Source of the DNA: Xanthobacteraceae bacterium
GTDB taxonomy: Bacteria; Pseudomonadota; Alphaproteobacteria; Rhizobiales; Xanthobacteraceae
Reading direction: 5' to 3'
Assembly: GCA_029266425.1 (NCBI GenBank)
Contig: JAQSWY010000001.1
Location: 299,344-363,343 of the forward strand
Length of the DNA: 64,000 nt
Positions 42,399 to 51,862 of this stretch are shown in pieces. The notes beneath the pieces were generated by a model that saw only the letters and a list, made by a program, of their open reading frames with translations, made no database searches and was not told the DNA's origin. The stretch's first letter is position 1. The number at the start of each line of letters is the position of its first letter. Made by a program: the position numbers and the translations under genes.

Positions 42399-43517
42399 AT
42401 GAACACTGTCCTTATTACCGGTGGCGCCGGCTTTATCGGCTGCCACGTCGCCAGAGCTTTGCTTGATCGAGGCTACGCGGTACGGGTGCTCGACCCGCTG
42501 ATCGAACAGGTGCATGCCGGCACGAGCCCCGGCCGGCCCTTGCCCCAACGCCTGCCGCCCGAGGTGGAGTTCATCGACGGCGATGTGCGTGACGCGACGG
42601 CCGTGGCCAGCGCCCTGAAGGGTGCCGACGGCGTCGTCCATCTCGCTGCCGAGGTCGGCGTCGGGCAGAGCATGTATGCCATCGACCGCTATGTGTCGGT
42701 GAACGATTACGGCACCGCCGTGCTGTTCCAGCAACTCACCCAGAACCCGGTCGAGCGCGTGGTCGTCGCCTCCTCCATGAGCATCTATGGCGAAGGCCTC
42801 TATAGGCGCGCCGACGACACGTTCGCCGACGAGGTGGTCCGCACGGCCTCAGTATCCGGTTCGTGGGACCCGCTCGACGAGCGCGGCGGCGCGCTGATCC
42901 CGGTGCCGACCCCGGAATGGAAGCGTCCAGCGCTCACCTCGGTCTATGCGCTCGGCAAATATGTGCAGGAACGTCTCACCCTGACGGTCTGCGGCGCCTA
43001 TGGCATGCAGGGCGTCGCGCTGCGCCTGTTCAATGTCTATGGCCCCGGCCAGGCGCTCTCCAATCCCTATACCGGCGTACTCGCCATCTTCGCCTCGCGG
43101 CTGCTGAACGGCAGGCGCCCGCTGGTGTTCGAGGACGGCGAGCAGCGGCGGGACTTCGTCCATGTGTCGGACGTCGCCCGCGCCTTCGCCATCGCCCTCG
43201 AGCATCCGGCAGCCCCGGGCAATGTCTACAATGTCGGCAGCGGCGAGCACCGCACCATTGCCGAGGTGGCGCAGCTTCTCGCGCGCGCCATGGGACGTCT
43301 GGACATCACGCCGGAGATCACCGGCAAGGCCCGCTCGGGCGACATACGCCACTGCTTCGCGGACATCTCGAAGGCGGAGCGCGAGCTCGGCTTTCGCGCC
43401 CGGCAGGATTTCGGCGCGGATCTCGCCGAACTCGCCGAATGGGTGGCGCAGCAGGAGGCGGTCGACCGCGCCGAGGAGGCGCGGCTCGAGCTCGAAGCGC
43501 GGGGGCTGGTCGCATGA
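42399..43517 (+). CDS. NAD-dependent nucleotide-sugar epimerase/dehydratase
   Basis: A 372-residue extended SDR starting at ATG 42399. TGGAGFIGCHVA is the cofactor loop (about residue 6), followed by HLAAEVGVGQSM; the Tyr of the Y-x3-K motif is in SVYALGKYVQE. RLFNVYGPGQALSNPY and DFVHVSDVARA are typical of UDP-glucose 4-epimerase-like enzymes. It is the first gene of the run to 50111, with which it is coupled by overlaps. The substrate is uncertain. Confidence 0.88.
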   Translation: MNTVLITGGAGFIGCHVARALLDRGYAVRVLDPLIEQVHAGTSPGRPLPQRLPPEVEFIDGDVRDATAVASALKGADGVVHLAAEVGVGQSMYAIDRYVSVNDYGTAVLFQQLTQNPVERVVVASSMSIYGEGLYRRADDTFADEVVRTASVSGSWDPLDERGGALIPVPTPEWKRPALTSVYALGKYVQERLTLTVCGAYGMQGVALRLFNVYGPGQALSNPYTGVLAIFASRLLNGRRPLVFEDGEQRRDFVHVSDVARAFAIALEHPAAPGNVYNVGSGEHRTIAEVAQLLARAMGRLDITPEITGKARSGDIRHCFADISKAERELGFRARQDFGADLAELAEWVAQQEAVDRAEEARLELEARGLVA

Positions 43518-44581
43518 GCGCGCCGCCGACCAGGTCCCGACCAATCCTCATCACCGGCGGTGCCGGTTTCATCGGCTGCAACCTCGCGGATCGGCTCGCG
43601 TCCGAGGGATATCCGGTGCTTGTTCTCGACTCGCTGGCCCGGCCCGGCGTCGAGCGCAATGCCGAGTGGCTCGAGGCGCGCTATCCCGGCCGCATCCGGC
43701 TCGTCAGCGAGGACATTCGCGACGCGCGCGCCGTCAACGAGGCGGTGAGCCAGGCGGATGCGGTGTTCCACCTCGCCGCCCAGGTGGCAGTCACCAGCAG
43801 CCTGCTCGATCCGCGGGAGGATTTCGCCGTCAATCTCCAGGGCACGCTCAATGTGCTCGAGGCGCTGCGCGTGCGTGGCGGCAGCGTGCCGCTGCTCTTC
43901 GCCAGCACCAACAAGGTCTATGGCGATCTCGCCGACATCCCGCTTTCCGTGGTCGGTGAGGCCTATCAGCCCGACGACGAAATCCTGCGCGGGCGCGGCA
44001 TTTCCGAAGAACGCCCGCTCGACTTCCACACCCCCTATGGCTGCTCCAAGGGCGCCGCCGACCAGTATGTGCTGGACTATTCCCGCTCCTTCGGCATCCC
44101 GGCGGCGGTGATGCGGATGAGCTGCATCTATGGTCCGCGCCAGCTCGGCACCGAGGACCAGGGCTGGGTGGCGCATTTCATGATCCGCGCGCTAGAAGGC
44201 GAGCCCGTCGCCGTCTATGGCGACGGCCGGCAGGTGCGCGACATTCTCTACGTCGACGATGCGGTGGAGGCCTATGTGCAGGCCTGGCGGCGTATCGATC
44301 GCGTCAAGGGCCGGGCTTTCAATCTCGGCGGCGGGCCCGCCAATGCGGTGAGCCTGCGCCAGCTGATGGCCCATATCGAAGGCCTGCTCGGCCACCGGGT
44401 GATGGCGACCTTCCACGACTGGCGGGCCGGCGACCAGCGCTACTACGTCTCCGACGCGCGCCATGCGGTGCGCGAGCTCGGCCTTGCTCCTCCCATACCA
44501 TGGCGCAGCGGTGTCGCGCGGCTAGCCGATTGGCTGCGCTCTGGCGACGCGCGCCCGCAGCAGCGCACGGCAGAGGCGTGA
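43514..44581 (+). CDS. NAD-dependent epimerase, CDP-tyvelose/paratose epimerase-like
   Basis: A 355-residue extended SDR overlapping the previous gene by four bases. Motifs: TGGAGFIGCNLA, HLAAQVAVTSSL, a TNKVYGDL strand, YGCSKGAADQYVLDY (catalytic Tyr/Lys) and SCIYGPRQLGTEDQGWVAHF, the last characteristic of the CDP-paratose 2-epimerase subfamily. It interconverts a nucleotide-activated sugar for glycosyltransferases downstream. Confidence 0.86.
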   Translation: MSAPPTRSRPILITGGAGFIGCNLADRLASEGYPVLVLDSLARPGVERNAEWLEARYPGRIRLVSEDIRDARAVNEAVSQADAVFHLAAQVAVTSSLLDPREDFAVNLQGTLNVLEALRVRGGSVPLLFASTNKVYGDLADIPLSVVGEAYQPDDEILRGRGISEERPLDFHTPYGCSKGAADQYVLDYSRSFGIPAAVMRMSCIYGPRQLGTEDQGWVAHFMIRALEGEPVAVYGDGRQVRDILYVDDAVEAYVQAWRRIDRVKGRAFNLGGGPANAVSLRQLMAHIEGLLGHRVMATFHDWRAGDQRYYVSDARHAVRELGLAPPIPWRSGVARLADWLRSGDARPQQRTAEA

Positions 44582-44583
44582 AT

Positions 44584-45726
44584 ATGGCTTGGACCTCGTC
44601 CTCATCCACCAGGACTGGCCGCGACGATGGTGGCATCGAGCTGTTCATGACGGCCGATGCCGTCGGCGGCGTGTTCCAATATGCGCTGGATCTCGCCGGC
44701 GGCCTCGCGGCCCATGATGTGCGCACGACACTCGCTCTGCTCGGTCCCCCAGCGAGCGAGGCGCAGCGGGAAGTGGCCACGAACGTCCCCGACCTGCGCC
44801 TGATCCAGACCGGGCTGCCGCTCGATTGGCTCACCGACGACCTGCGCAGCGCCGACGATGCCGCCGCGGCGGTGGCCGAGCTGGCGAACTGGCACGGCGC
44901 GCATGTCGTGCATCTGAACGCCCCGGCGCTCGCCTGCGCCACCTATGACGTGCCGGTCGTGGCGGTGCTGCATTCATGCCTCGCGAGCTGGTGGGATGCG
45001 GTGAAGCAGGGGGAACTCCCGGACGATTTCCGCTGGCGCACCGCTCTGACGGCGCATGGCGTACGCTGTGCCGATGCCGTGGTCTGCCCGAGCGCCGCCT
45101 TCGCCGCGAGCGCCCGCAAGCTCTACGGCCGCAAGCCCCGCGTCGTCCACAATGGCCGCACGCCGCCGCGTGCAGCGAGGCTTGACCATCCGGCAAAGCT
45201 CGCCTTCACCGCCGGAAGGCTGTGGGACGAGGGCAAGAATGTCGGCGTGCTCGATGAAGCGGTGCCGATGATGGACGTGCCGCTCGTCGCCGCCGGGCCG
45301 CTCGAAGGGCCGAACGGGGCGAACATCGTCCTGCCCAATATCCGCACCCTCGGTGTGATCGGCGAGCGCGAGCTGCGTGCCCGTCTGGAGGGGCGGCCCA
45401 TCTTCGTCTCCGCCGCGCTCTATGAACCATTCGGACTGGCGGTGCTGGAGGCGGCACAGGCCGGCTGTCCGCTGGTGCTCTCCGACATACCCACCTTCCG
45501 CGAATTGTGGGATGGCGCGGCGCAGTTCGTCGCGCCCGACGATGCGCACGGCTTTGCCGGCACGGTCAACCGGCTCGTGCGCGACCCGCTGCTGCGCGCT
45601 GCCGCCGGCACCGCCGCGCGCACGCGCTCCGAGCGCTACAGCACGGAAGCCATGGCGAGCCGCATGGCCGAGATCTATCGCTCGCTGCGCGGTGCCGCCG
45701 CCCACAAGAGCGGGGCGGCGGCATGA
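44584..45726 (+). CDS. GT4-type glycosyltransferase
   Basis: A 380-residue GT-B glycosyltransferase with start ATG 44584 (three bases after the previous stop). N-terminal MTADAVGGVFQYALDLAGGL; C-terminal donor-binding region with FTAGRLWDEGKNV and YEPFGLAVLEAAQAGCPLVLSD, where the E-x7-E motif sits. It transfers a nucleotide sugar in the cytoplasm. The stop overlaps the next ATG by four bases. Confidence 0.88.
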   Translation: MAWTSSSSTRTGRDDGGIELFMTADAVGGVFQYALDLAGGLAAHDVRTTLALLGPPASEAQREVATNVPDLRLIQTGLPLDWLTDDLRSADDAAAAVAELANWHGAHVVHLNAPALACATYDVPVVAVLHSCLASWWDAVKQGELPDDFRWRTALTAHGVRCADAVVCPSAAFAASARKLYGRKPRVVHNGRTPPRAARLDHPAKLAFTAGRLWDEGKNVGVLDEAVPMMDVPLVAAGPLEGPNGANIVLPNIRTLGVIGERELRARLEGRPIFVSAALYEPFGLAVLEAAQAGCPLVLSDIPTFRELWDGAAQFVAPDDAHGFAGTVNRLVRDPLLRAAAGTAARTRSERYSTEAMASRMAEIYRSLRGAAAHKSGAAA

Positions 45727-46832
45727 GAATCGTCTATTTCACCCATTCGCTGCTCTCCTGCTGGAACCATGGCAACGCCCACTTCCTGCGTGGCGTGCTG
45801 CGCGAGCTGATTGCCCTCGGGCACGACGTGCAGGCCTGCGAGCCGGCAGGTGCATGGAGCCTCGCCAATCTGCTGCGGGACCAGGGCGAGGCGGGGCTGG
45901 AGCCGTTCCGCGCCGCCTATCCCGAGCTTTCTCCGCTCGCCTATGAGCCCGGCACCGATCTTTCCGCTCTGATCGAGGGGGCCGATCTCGTCATCGTCCA
46001 TGAATGGAACGAGCCGGCCATCGTCGCTGCGCTCGGCGCGCTCAGGAAGAACCGGTCCGGATTCCGGCTGCTGTTCCACGACACCCATCATCGCGCCGTG
46101 AGCGAGCGTGCCGCCATGCGCGCCTTCGACCTCGATGGCTATGACGGCGTTCTCGCCTTCGGCCAATCGCTCGCCGAGGTCTATCGCCGTTGGGGATGGG
46201 GCGAGCGGGTCTTCGTCTGGCACGAGGCCGCCGACACCCGCCATTTCCACCCGCCGCTCGTCGAGTTGCCGCGCGACGGCCTGGTGTGGATCGGCAATTG
46301 GGGCGACGGCGAGCGTACCGCGGAGCTGGAGCGCTTCCTGCTGCGCCCGGCCAGGGAGGCCCGCCTGTCCCTCGACATACATGGCGTGCGCTATCCGGAA
46401 GAAGCGCGCCGGCTGCTCGCGGCCCATGGCGCCACCTATCGCGGCTGGCTCGCCAATGCCGCGGCACCTGCGGTGTTCGCCCGCCACCTCGCCACCGTCC
46501 ACGTTCCTAGGCGCTATTACGCCTCGATCCTGCCGGGCATCCCGACCATCCGGGTGTTCGAGGCTCTGGCCTGCGGCATCCCGCTGGTGTCGGCACCATG
46601 GGACGACTGCGAGAACCTGTTCGAGCCGGGCTCGGATTATCTCGTCGCGTCTGACGGCGCCGCGATGACGCGCCATCTGGAACAATTGCGCGACGATGCC
46701 GGGCTGCGCGCGGCGCTCGCCGCCAACGGCCTCGCCGCCATTCGCGCCCGGCACAGCTGCGCACACCGCGCCAGCGAGCTCCTTTCCATCCTCGACCGCC
46801 TTGCCGCTCCAGCCGTGGAGGCCGCCGCATGA
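45723..46832 (+). CDS. CgeB-like glycosyltransferase, paralogue 1
   Basis: A 369-residue GT-B protein of the CgeB/DUF3880-like type. It starts RIVYFTHSLLSCWNHGNAHF and RGVLRELIALGHDV; the C-terminal half has IPTIRVFEALACGIPLVSAPW, the donor-binding motif. It is the first of three consecutive relatives overlapping by four bases each. The acceptor is unknown. Confidence 0.85.
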   Translation: MRIVYFTHSLLSCWNHGNAHFLRGVLRELIALGHDVQACEPAGAWSLANLLRDQGEAGLEPFRAAYPELSPLAYEPGTDLSALIEGADLVIVHEWNEPAIVAALGALRKNRSGFRLLFHDTHHRAVSERAAMRAFDLDGYDGVLAFGQSLAEVYRRWGWGERVFVWHEAADTRHFHPPLVELPRDGLVWIGNWGDGERTAELERFLLRPAREARLSLDIHGVRYPEEARRLLAAHGATYRGWLANAAAPAVFARHLATVHVPRRYYASILPGIPTIRVFEALACGIPLVSAPWDDCENLFEPGSDYLVASDGAAMTRHLEQLRDDAGLRAALAANGLAAIRARHSCAHRASELLSILDRLAAPAVEAAA

Positions 46833-47923
46833 GAGTTGCGTTCTATGGTTCCAGCCTGCTGTCCTCTTATTGGAACGGCGCCGCCACCTATTATCGCGGC
46901 CTGCTGCGCGATCTTGCGGCGCGCGGACACGACATCAGCTTCTACGAGCCCGACGCCTTCGACCGGCAGCAGCATCGCGACATCGATCCGCCCGACTGGG
47001 CGCGCGTCGTCGTCTATCCGGCGACCGAGGATGGCGCGCGCCGGGTGATCGCCGAGGCCGCCGCCGCCGACGTGGTGGTGAAGGCGAGCGGCGTCGGCGT
47101 GTTCGACGACGAATTGCTGGAAGGCGTCGTTGCCGCCTCGCGGCCGGAGGCGATCCGCATCTTCTGGGATGTCGATGCCCCGGCGACGCTGCACACCTTG
47201 TCCAGATCGGCGGAGACGGCGCTGCATCGCGCCTTGCCCTCGATCGATCTGGTGCTGACCTATGGCGGCGGGCCGCCCGTTGTCGCGGCCTATGAGCGCC
47301 TGGGGGCACCGCGCTGCATCCCGATCTACAATGCGCTCGATCCCACGACCCACCATCCGGTGGAGCCGGATCCACGCTTCCAGTGTGATCTCGCCTTCCT
47401 CGGCAACCGGCTTCCGGATCGCGAAGAGCGGGTGACGCAATTCTTCCTGATGCCGGCGGCGCGGCTCCGCCAGCGCTCCTTCATCATCGGCGGCAATGGC
47501 TGGGAGGACCGCGCCATGCCGCCGAATGTCCGCGCGCTCGGTCACGTCTATACGCGCGAGCACAATGCCTTCAACGCGAGCCCGCTCGCGGTGCTCAACA
47601 TTGCGCGCGACTCGATGGCGACCAACGGCTTTTCGCCGGCGACGCGCGTGTTCGAGGCGGCCGGAGCGGGAGCCTGCCTCATCACCGATGCATGGGAGGG
47701 TATCGAACTCTTTCTCGAGCCCGAGGAGGAGGTGCTTGTCGCCCGTGACGGGCTCGACGTTGCCAATCAACTCGAAGCGCTGACCCCGGAGCGTGCCTGC
47801 CGGATCGGTATGGCGGCGCTGCGCCGCGTACTCGCCGAGCACACGTATGAGCGCCGCGGCGCGCAGGTCGATGTCATCTTCCGCGAGGTGGCCGCGCAGA
47901 AGCGCGAAAGGAGGCTGGCATGA
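46829..47923 (+). CDS. CgeB-like glycosyltransferase, paralogue 2
   Basis: A 364-residue relative of the preceding gene. It starts RVAFYGSSLLSSYWNGAATY and YRGLLRDLAARGHDI; the donor motif is TRVFEAAGAGACLITDAWEG. The shared N-terminal signature and the block structure show descent by tandem duplication. Four-base overlaps on both sides indicate translational coupling. Confidence 0.86.
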   Translation: MRVAFYGSSLLSSYWNGAATYYRGLLRDLAARGHDISFYEPDAFDRQQHRDIDPPDWARVVVYPATEDGARRVIAEAAAADVVVKASGVGVFDDELLEGVVAASRPEAIRIFWDVDAPATLHTLSRSAETALHRALPSIDLVLTYGGGPPVVAAYERLGAPRCIPIYNALDPTTHHPVEPDPRFQCDLAFLGNRLPDREERVTQFFLMPAARLRQRSFIIGGNGWEDRAMPPNVRALGHVYTREHNAFNASPLAVLNIARDSMATNGFSPATRVFEAAGAGACLITDAWEGIELFLEPEEEVLVARDGLDVANQLEALTPERACRIGMAALRRVLAEHTYERRGAQVDVIFREVAAQKRERRLA

Positions 47924-49047
47924 ACCCGATGCGTATCGTCGTGCTCGGTCTCAGCCTCTCCTCCTCGTGGGGGAATGGCCATGCCACCACCTATCGCGCC
48001 TTGCTGCGCGCTCTCGCGCGGCGCGGCCACACGATCGTGTTCCTGGAACGCGAGCAGCCCTGGTACGCGGCGCATCGGGATTTGCCCGATCCGGATTTCT
48101 GCACGCTCGGCTTTTACGACGAGGTCGACGATCTCGATGTCTATCGGGCCCTGATCACCGATGCCGACGCGGTGATCGTCGGCTCCTACGTGCCGGACGG
48201 CATTGAGGTCGGCCGCATCGTGCAGGATTGCGCCCGAGGCGTGACCGCCTTCTACGATATCGACACGCCGGTGACACTGGGTCTGCTGGACTTGCGCGAG
48301 TGCGCCTATCTCTCGCCCGACCTCATCTCTTGCTACGATCTCTATCTCTCCTTCACCGGAGGGCCGATCCTCGACCTCCTGACGGAGCGCTACGGCTCGC
48401 CTTGCGCGCGCGCTCTTTTCTGTTCCGTGGACGAGGAGCGCTACCGGCCGTTGAACGTGCCCGTGACCTATGACCTCGGCTATCTCGGCACCTATTCGCC
48501 GGATCGCCAGCCGACCGTGGAGCGGCTGCTGATCGAGCCAGCGAGCCGCGCTCCGGCGCTGCGCTTCGTGGTCGCCGGGGCACTGTATCCGAGCGATATC
48601 GACTGGCCGGCCAATGTCGTGCGGCTCGAACATGTGCCGCCGGCCGAGCATCCGTCCTTCTACGCTTCCTGTCGCTGGACGCTGAACGTCACGCGCGCCG
48701 ACATGATCCGCGCCGGGCACAGCCCGAGCGTGCGGCTGTTCGAGGCGGCCGCCTGCGGCACGCCGATCATTTCCGACTCCTGGCCCGGCATGGAGGAGCT
48801 GTTCGCTCCCGACGAGGAGATCGTCCTCGCCGCAAGTGCGGACGACGTGCTTGCCGCGCTGTCAGTCGAAGACCGGGGGCGCGATGCGATGGCGCGCGCG
48901 GCACGCACGCGCGTGCTCGCCATGCACACGGCGGCGCATCGGGCGCAACAACTCGAGGAGGCTCTGTGCGCCGCGGGAAGCGCGCGCCGCCGGGCGCGAT
49001 CAAGGCCTCGCAGCGCGCCGCGCCCGCTGCAGACGGCACATGCTTGA
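47920..49047 (+). CDS. CgeB-like glycosyltransferase, paralogue 3
   Basis: A 375-residue third copy: RIVVLGLSLSSSWGNGHATT, YRALLRALARRGHTI, later HSPSVRLFEAAACGTPIISD as the donor site. The tail after about residue 350 is Arg/Ala-rich. Three related transferases in a row suggest stepwise addition of similar sugar residues. Confidence 0.86.
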   Translation: MNPMRIVVLGLSLSSSWGNGHATTYRALLRALARRGHTIVFLEREQPWYAAHRDLPDPDFCTLGFYDEVDDLDVYRALITDADAVIVGSYVPDGIEVGRIVQDCARGVTAFYDIDTPVTLGLLDLRECAYLSPDLISCYDLYLSFTGGPILDLLTERYGSPCARALFCSVDEERYRPLNVPVTYDLGYLGTYSPDRQPTVERLLIEPASRAPALRFVVAGALYPSDIDWPANVVRLEHVPPAEHPSFYASCRWTLNVTRADMIRAGHSPSVRLFEAAACGTPIISDSWPGMEELFAPDEEIVLAASADDVLAALSVEDRGRDAMARAARTRVLAMHTAAHRAQQLEEALCAAGSARRRARSRPRSAPRPLQTAHA

Positions 49048-49058
49048 AAGGGTCGATC

Positions 49059-50111
49059 ATGGAGAAGAGAGACGAAAGACTTGCCGTCGTCGCCGGTGGC
49101 GCGGGCTTCATCGGCTCGCACCTTGTCGATCATCTGATCGGCGACGGCATGCGCGTCATCTGCATCGACAATTTCCAGACCGGGCGGTTCGACAATATCC
49201 GCCATCTGGAGCATGAGCCGCGCTTCGATCTGATCGACGCCGACGTGACCGATCCCCTGTCCGGCAAGTTGACGCGCTCGGGTTCGACCCCCGACTTCGT
49301 CTTCAATCTCGCCTGCGCCGCTTCCCCGCCGCATTACCAGGCCGATCCCGAGCACACGCTCATGACGAGCGTGCTCGGCACGCGAAATCTGCTGCATCTG
49401 TGCGAGACCGCGGGCGCGCGCTTCCTGCTGGCCTCGACGAGCGAGATCTATGGCGATCCCGAGGAGCATCCGCAGCGGGAGAATTACTGGGGCCACGTCA
49501 ATCCCACTGGGCCACGCGCCTGCTACGACGAAGGCAAGCGGGCGGCGGAGACGCTCGCCTTCGATTTCCTGCGTGCCAGGCGGGCCGATGTGCGGGTTGC
49601 GCGCATCTTCAACACCTTCGGTCCGCGGATGCGCGCCGATGATGGGCGCGTCGTCTCCAATGTCATCACCCAGGCGCTCGCCGGCGACGACATCACCATC
49701 TATGGCAGCGGCGATCAGACCCGCTCCTTCTGCTATGTCGACGATCTGGTGCGCGGGCTCATGGCGCTGATGACGTACAAAGGGACATATCGCGGCGCCA
49801 TCAATCTCGGCAATCCGCATGAGATGAAGGTGCGCGAGCTCGCCCAGCGCGTGGTGGAGATGACCGGCACGCGCTCCTTGATCACGTTCCGGCCCTTGCC
49901 GGTCGACGATCCCCGGCGGCGGCGGCCCGATATCGCGCTGGCGAAGAAAGTGCTCGGCTGGGAGCCGAGCGTCTCGCTCGACGTCGGCCTGGAAAAAACG
50001 ATCGAGCATTTCATGGCCGTCGCCAAGGCTGCCGTCCGCTTTCCCCTGATGCGCCCTTCGAGCCGGCGGCGCCGCAGCCAGTCGGCGGAACGCGATGTCG
50101 CGGCGCCTTAG
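49059..50111 (+). CDS. UDP-glucuronate decarboxylase (UDP-xylose synthase)
   Basis: A 350-residue extended SDR; ATG 49059 has AAAGGG upstream. Motifs: AGGAGFIGSHLVDHLI, CIDNFQTGR, NLACAASPPHYQ, TSEIYGDPEEHPQ, and YDEGKRAAETL with the catalytic Tyr/Lys; RIFNTFGPRM follows. This combination identifies UXS-type enzymes that make UDP-xylose from UDP-glucuronate. The C-terminus is basic. Its product may feed the glycosyltransferases upstream, suggesting a xylose-containing glycan. Confidence 0.92.
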   Translation: MEKRDERLAVVAGGAGFIGSHLVDHLIGDGMRVICIDNFQTGRFDNIRHLEHEPRFDLIDADVTDPLSGKLTRSGSTPDFVFNLACAASPPHYQADPEHTLMTSVLGTRNLLHLCETAGARFLLASTSEIYGDPEEHPQRENYWGHVNPTGPRACYDEGKRAAETLAFDFLRARRADVRVARIFNTFGPRMRADDGRVVSNVITQALAGDDITIYGSGDQTRSFCYVDDLVRGLMALMTYKGTYRGAINLGNPHEMKVRELAQRVVEMTGTRSLITFRPLPVDDPRRRRPDIALAKKVLGWEPSVSLDVGLEKTIEHFMAVAKAAVRFPLMRPSSRRRRSQSAERDVAAP

Positions 50112-50152
50112 CTGTCCGTTGCTGAAGCCGGAGGCAGCTTACGCCGAACCCA

Positions 50153-51094
50153 TCAGACGGCTGCCTGGATGACCGGCCGCGAACCGGCTGTCGGTGCCGC
50201 TGCTGCCGCGCCATAGCGGCGGATCATCCGGCCGCAGAACTCGGCGAACTCCTCGGGAACCGCAGGCGGGCTGGTGTGGTGCGGCGCGAGGCCACGATGC
50301 TCCGGCGTGAAGCAGAAGGTGACGGTGACGTCGAAATCCTCGAGTGCCGACATCATGCGGTCGAACCAGGCATCGGCGTCCGGCCGGAAGCTGTCGGCCC
50401 AGGAGAGCCCGGTCCGCAGGTAGGTGACGCCGAGCTGCTTCATCCAGCTCACCGCATCGTCGAGCCGCGGATCCTCGAAGTGGAACCACTGCACCAGGCC
50501 CATTGCCGGCGTGTAGTGCGGGAAGCGATGGAGCGCCGGCTTCGGCGAACCGTCGGCACGCAGCAGGCCCATATGGAAGTGGCGATAATAGGAGGAGCCT
50601 TCCGCCTCCTTGTGCCGTGTCGTGGCGCCCCACGCCTGGGGCAGATCATAGAGGCTGTACCATTGGATCCGCGGTGCCTTGCCGATCAGCAGCTCGGCGG
50701 TGCGATCCAGCCCCCAGGCCTGCACTTCGTCCGCACCGAAGGAGGAGACGCCGACCTCGCTCACCCAGATGGGCAGCTCGGTGACGGCGCGGATCTCATC
50801 GATCTTGGCCGGCCATTCGTCGATCTGCCAGAGGTTCCAGTCGAGCGGGAAGCCGTGGACGGCGACGGCATCCATCCGGCCCAGCACGCCGCGCCCCTTC
50901 ATATTGGTCATGAAGACCGGATCGATCGGCGATATGCCGCCCAGCACCTTGGGCAGCGCGGCATTCTCCGCCGCAATGGCATCCGCCGCACGGATGGCCA
51001 GATCGGCGAACAAGGCCCAATCGGGATCGAGCTCGGGGTCCCAATGCGACTTGTTGTTGGGCTCGTTCCAGATCATCGCGGCCTCGATCATCAT
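50153..51094 (-). CDS. Clan-A glycoside hydrolase (beta-xylosidase-like), apparently circularly permuted
   Basis: A 313-residue protein (ATG 51094, or 51091). The acid/base motif WNEPNN is already at residue 9-14 and the nucleophile motif IWVSEVGVSS follows with Glu113. In normal TIM-barrel GH39/GH5-like enzymes about 130 residues precede the NEP motif. Here sequence resembling strands 1-3 (LGVTYLRTGLSWADSFRP, DVTVTFCFTPEHRG, EEFAEFCGRMIRRYG) lies instead after residue 220. This is the expected pattern of a circular permutation. It overlaps the methyltransferase stop and may trim or remodel the glycan. Confidence 0.7.
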   Translation of the reverse strand: MMIEAAMIWNEPNNKSHWDPELDPDWALFADLAIRAADAIAAENAALPKVLGGISPIDPVFMTNMKGRGVLGRMDAVAVHGFPLDWNLWQIDEWPAKIDEIRAVTELPIWVSEVGVSSFGADEVQAWGLDRTAELLIGKAPRIQWYSLYDLPQAWGATTRHKEAEGSSYYRHFHMGLLRADGSPKPALHRFPHYTPAMGLVQWFHFEDPRLDDAVSWMKQLGVTYLRTGLSWADSFRPDADAWFDRMMSALEDFDVTVTFCFTPEHRGLAPHHTSPPAVPEEFAEFCGRMIRRYGAAAAAPTAGSRPVIQAAV

Positions 51095-51843
51095 ATACCT
51101 CGTGCGGGATAGACCGGGCCTTCGCCGGCGGGGCTGCCGGCGGCGCGGCAGAGATAGACCTCGGCCTCGGGATGATCGACGATCTCGAAGCCTGACGAAC
51201 GCAGCATGGCTTCGACGCAGGCGCGGTTCGGCACCCACCAATTGGTGGGATCGTCGGCGTAGCGGTGTTCGATGAAGTGGAGCCGCGGGAAGCCGGGACT
51301 GCGGAACAGCTCGGTGTTCCAGAAATTATGGTTCTCCCTGATCTCCGCTATCTCGTCGCTGCCGCGCTGCATCGACTGGAACACCATCAGGTCGCCGGCC
51401 ACGTGCTGCCGGACGAGATCGAGCGCCAGCAGCGGGTGGCGCAGATGGTAGAGCACGCCCATGAAGAGCACGATGTCGAAGCGCTCATTAAGCGAGGCGA
51501 CGTCGTAGACGGAAAGCTTCGCAAAGCCGATGTCGAGCCCCTCTATGTCGGCGGCGAAGCGCGCCTGGTCGAGATAGGCATCGTCGAAATCGATCCCGAG
51601 CACCCGCTCGGCGCCGCGCCGTTTCATCTCCAATGAATAGAAGCCGGCATTGCATCCGATATCGAGCACGGTCTTGCCGGTGAGGTCGGCGGGGAGGGCG
51701 CCTGCGAAGTGCTTCCATTTGGTGCGCGGATAGTCGCCGAGGAAATGGTCCGGCGCGGTCGACACGCCGCTGAGGTCGAGATTGTGGAACCAGGGTCCGA
51801 GCGCGGTGACGCGCTCCCTGATCTGTTCACGGGTGAGCTTCAT
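51091..51843 (-). CDS. SAM-dependent methyltransferase (TIGR04290-like)
   Basis: A 250-residue class I methyltransferase; ATG 51843 has GGAGGAGA upstream. The SAM motif is VLDIGCNAGFYSLEM (about residues 55-69), followed by GIDFDDAYLDQA and FMGVLYHLRHPLLAL. It resembles CmoB-type enzymes and, from memory, the TIGR04290 family that occurs in sugar clusters. It probably methylates the glycoside product. Confidence 0.85.
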   Translation of the reverse strand: MKLTREQIRERVTALGPWFHNLDLSGVSTAPDHFLGDYPRTKWKHFAGALPADLTGKTVLDIGCNAGFYSLEMKRRGAERVLGIDFDDAYLDQARFAADIEGLDIGFAKLSVYDVASLNERFDIVLFMGVLYHLRHPLLALDLVRQHVAGDLMVFQSMQRGSDEIAEIRENHNFWNTELFRSPGFPRLHFIEHRYADDPTNWWVPNRACVEAMLRSSGFEIVDHPEAEVYLCRAAGSPAGEGPVYPARGI

Positions 51844-51862
51844 CGGATCTCCTCCGATCGAT

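Noticed and set aside
48660..50009. Reverse-strand reading frame of 449 codons
   Set aside because: Antisense to the UDP-glucuronate decarboxylase; no recognisable domain.
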